Position numbers and translations under genes: made by a program | Source of the DNA: an uncultured Treponema sp. | Lineage (GTDB): Bacteria; Spirochaetota; Spirochaetia; Treponematales; Treponemataceae | NCBI GenBank assembly: GCA_937923945.1 | Contig: CALDWC010000148.1 | Span: forward strand, 1 to 14,360 | Length of the DNA: 14,360 bases | Reading direction: 5' to 3' | Notes under the pieces: model-generated | What the model was told of the DNA's origin: nothing | Database searches by the model: none | What the model saw: only the letters and a program-made list of their open reading frames with translations | Shown here: positions 13,149 through 14,360 of the stretch, in pieces | How positions within the stretch are numbered: position 1 is the first letter of the stretch | Layout: each line of letters starts with the position of its first letter

Positions 13149-14065
13149 AAGAAATCAATTTACCGTATATTGATGCAAGATTTTATGTTGACTTTGAAAA
13201 GCCGTTTTCCTTTGCAACTTCACCGGCTATTGTTTTTCGGAGTATTTTAGGTTGCAGGTTGAAAAAGATCAGCTGTCTTGCTCCGCGTAGCAAATGCCCG
13301 AATTGTCAATTTCATAAAACTTGTGTATATGCGGTGATTTTTGAAACAATCATTGAAAAAGATACGGACTTTCTTTCCGGAAGAGATAAGGGCTCGCATC
13401 CGTTTCGTTTTAAGGTGGATAAACCGGTACCGCTAAAAACACCGCTTACTCATTTTGCGATAAGCATTCAGTTGTACGGTTTTGCCGTGCAGTATCTGCC
13501 GTATGTTTTTTACGCCTTGCGGGAAGCCGGTCAGGAAGGACTTTTTAAAGAAAAAGCGGTATTTCATATACGAAAGGTAATGGTGGATGAGATGAATATA
13601 TTACAAGCTGACGGAAATCTTCAAACAAATTTTGCGGTACATATATGGCAGTATCCGAAAGCACCTTCCGAGTATGAAACGCACATTACAAAGAATGTTC
13701 GGATAGTATCGCCGCTACGCTTTAAAGTGCACGGTAAGTATTCGGTGAGTTTTTCCGCCCAAGATTTTTTATATTGTATCCATCGGCGGCTTATTACGCT
13801 TTGTAGCCTCTATGGTAAGTATAAAAGCGATGAGCTGTATCATCCGTCCGATACGCTTACGATTACGAATCGAAAGCTGATGTGGCAAGATTACGATTAC
13901 CATTCGCACCGTCAAAATGCAAAAATAAAAATGGGCGGGATTGTCGGGAGTTTTTGCCTGACGGGAACTCAAGAGGCGTACGATGCCGCGCTGCTGGATT
14001 TTGCCGGTATTTTCGGTGCAGGAAAAAATACTAATTTCGGCTTGGGAAATCTGATTATAACGTAA
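13145..14065 (+). CDS. cas6: CRISPR-associated Cas6-type pre-crRNA endoribonuclease
   Basis: The 306-residue protein matches the Cas6 (RAMP) family of the COG5551/pfam10040 type. An N-terminal segment contains FRSILGC and the three-cysteine patch C51-x2-C54-x5-C60. The middle has a SRQ-like stretch HSHRQNAKIKMGGIVGSF (254-271). The C-terminus has the glycine-rich loop FGAGKNTNFGLGN (290-302) that defines RAMP proteins. Length and order fit. Cas6 cuts the CRISPR repeat transcript into guide RNAs, mainly in type I and type III systems. Its catalytic residues are not fixed in the family, so activity cannot be read directly. It is the last gene of a coupled three-gene operon. No repeat array or other cas gene lies within the window, so the partner locus should lie beyond base 14360 or elsewhere. 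Confidence 0.85.
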   Translation: MKEINLPYIDARFYVDFEKPFSFATSPAIVFRSILGCRLKKISCLAPRSKCPNCQFHKTCVYAVIFETIIEKDTDFLSGRDKGSHPFRFKVDKPVPLKTPLTHFAISIQLYGFAVQYLPYVFYALREAGQEGLFKEKAVFHIRKVMVDEMNILQADGNLQTNFAVHIWQYPKAPSEYETHITKNVRIVSPLRFKVHGKYSVSFSAQDFLYCIHRRLITLCSLYGKYKSDELYHPSDTLTITNRKLMWQDYDYHSHRQNAKIKMGGIVGSFCLTGTQEAYDAALLDFAGIFGAGKNTNFGLGNLIIT

Positions 14066-14106
14066 GCAGAAAAAAAAACGCCTCTCATTTTCCCCACTTT
14101 TAAAAA

Positions 14107-14209
14107 TTCGCAATCCTCAAAACCTCATTAAAAAGGGGAGGGGGGTGCGAAAAAGAGTAAAATGCGTGCAAAAATTTTTCTCATTTTAGGACGACAAAAC
14201 ATTGCACGC
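14107..14209. repeat. Two inverted repeats after cas6
   Basis: TTCGCA (14107-14112) pairs with TGCGAA (14146-14151) around a purine tract GGGGAGGGGGG (14135-14145). GCGTGCAA (14164-14171) pairs perfectly with TTGCACGC (14202-14209) around a 30-base loop. TCTCATTTT is repeated directly at 14083-14091 and 14179-14187. No coding frame is supported from 14066 to the end of the window. Confidence 0.45.
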
Positions 14210-14210
14210 C

Positions 14211-14285
14211 GGCGGAAAATAATCGCTTTTTTAGGCTTTTTGCAGGAAAAGAAGAAAAAATGCCGTTTTTTTTGCTTTTTCCGCC
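14211..14285 (+). terminator. Possible terminator structure of the cas6 operon
   Basis: Outer arms GGCGGAAAA (14211-14219) and TTTTCCGCC (14277-14285) are perfectly complementary. Inside, GGC-TTTTT (14234-14241) pairs loosely with AAAAA-TGCC (ending 14264), followed by G and T8 (14266-14273). The T run after a weak G/C clamp suggests termination about 200 bases after cas6, but the inner stem is poor. Confidence 0.35.
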
Positions 14286-14316
14286 TTTTATGGCTAGACA
14301 AAAGGTTCCTAAAAAC

Positions 14317-14355
14317 TCGTCAAACGAGCAAACATCAGTTTGCGAAGTTTGACGA
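14317..14355. repeat. Two-stem palindrome 5 (intact element, opposite orientation)
   Basis: Perfect 9-base outer arms TCGTCAAAC (14317-14325) and GTTTGACGA (14347-14355) enclose perfect 6-base inner arms GCAAAC (14328-14333) and GTTTGC (14338-14343). Unpaired bases on the plus strand are GA, ATCA and GAA, which on the minus strand read TTC, TGAT and TC. These are identical to the unpaired bases of the element at 1603-1647, although all paired bases differ. It lies five bases from the window end, so flanking context is incomplete. Confidence 0.75.
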
Positions 14356-14360
14356 ATTCC

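Noticed and set aside
14317..14355. Single CRISPR repeat next to cas6
   Set aside because: Only one copy is present with no spacer-repeat periodicity, and the same architecture occurs at 1603-1647 far from cas6. It is a dispersed palindrome, not an array repeat.

Overview
The window looks like the chromosome of a low-GC, host-associated spirochaete, most likely a Treponema. This is inferred from the A/T-rich codon use, the mix of families (WG-repeat protein, VTT membrane protein fused to a CCG iron-sulfur domain, CpXC protein, double rhodanese, Cas6) and the palindrome-rich intergenic DNA. No rRNA or other species marker is present, so the genus is an inference.

Layout. (1) Bases 1-310 carry no protein gene that I can support. 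They hold a possible short structured RNA ending in a very strong intrinsic terminator (113-161). (2) An Abi-type HEPN protein follows (311-1276, +). (3) A 403-base gap contains a promoter-like site and four consecutive hairpins. (4) Next is a plus-strand operon (1680-6222): a VTT membrane domain fused to 2x[4Fe-4S] and CCG domains, a double glycosyltransferase of the TIGR04282/TIGR04283 pair (named after arsenosugar clusters), an APH-type kinase-like protein and a C_GCAxxG_C_C redox protein. (5) A secreted two-domain rhodanese lies convergently (6321-7202, -), with its own good promoter and terminator. (6) A minus-strand operon runs from 11790 down to 7341: a GT4-radical SAM/SPASM fusion, a small protein whose frame continues past a stop codon, a WG-repeat protein, an NAD-dependent epimerase and the broken end of an msrB gene. 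(7) Diverging from it is a tightly coupled plus-strand operon (12018-14065): a CpXC-domain protein interrupted by a frameshift in an A8 tract, a NUDIX hydrolase and Cas6. The three are joined by two ATGA overlaps. (8) The last 295 bases are non-coding and rich in inverted repeats.

How the genes may work together. The 1680-6222 operon combines a membrane redox protein, two sugar transferases, a kinase-like protein and a cysteine-rich redox protein. This suggests assembly or handling of a sugar-linked metabolite; the arsenosugar link comes only from family names. The 7654-11790 operon looks like a cell-surface glycan or peptide-modification cluster. The Cas6 operon is probably the edge of a CRISPR locus that continues beyond the window, since no array or other cas gene is visible.

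The strongest unexplained signal is a family of palindromes that share the same unpaired bases (TTC / TGAT / TC) while their paired arms differ completely. The clearest copies are at 1603-1647 and 14317-14355, with diverged relatives at 1489-1563. The second strongest is the Cas6-NUDIX-CpXC arrangement with its frameshift.
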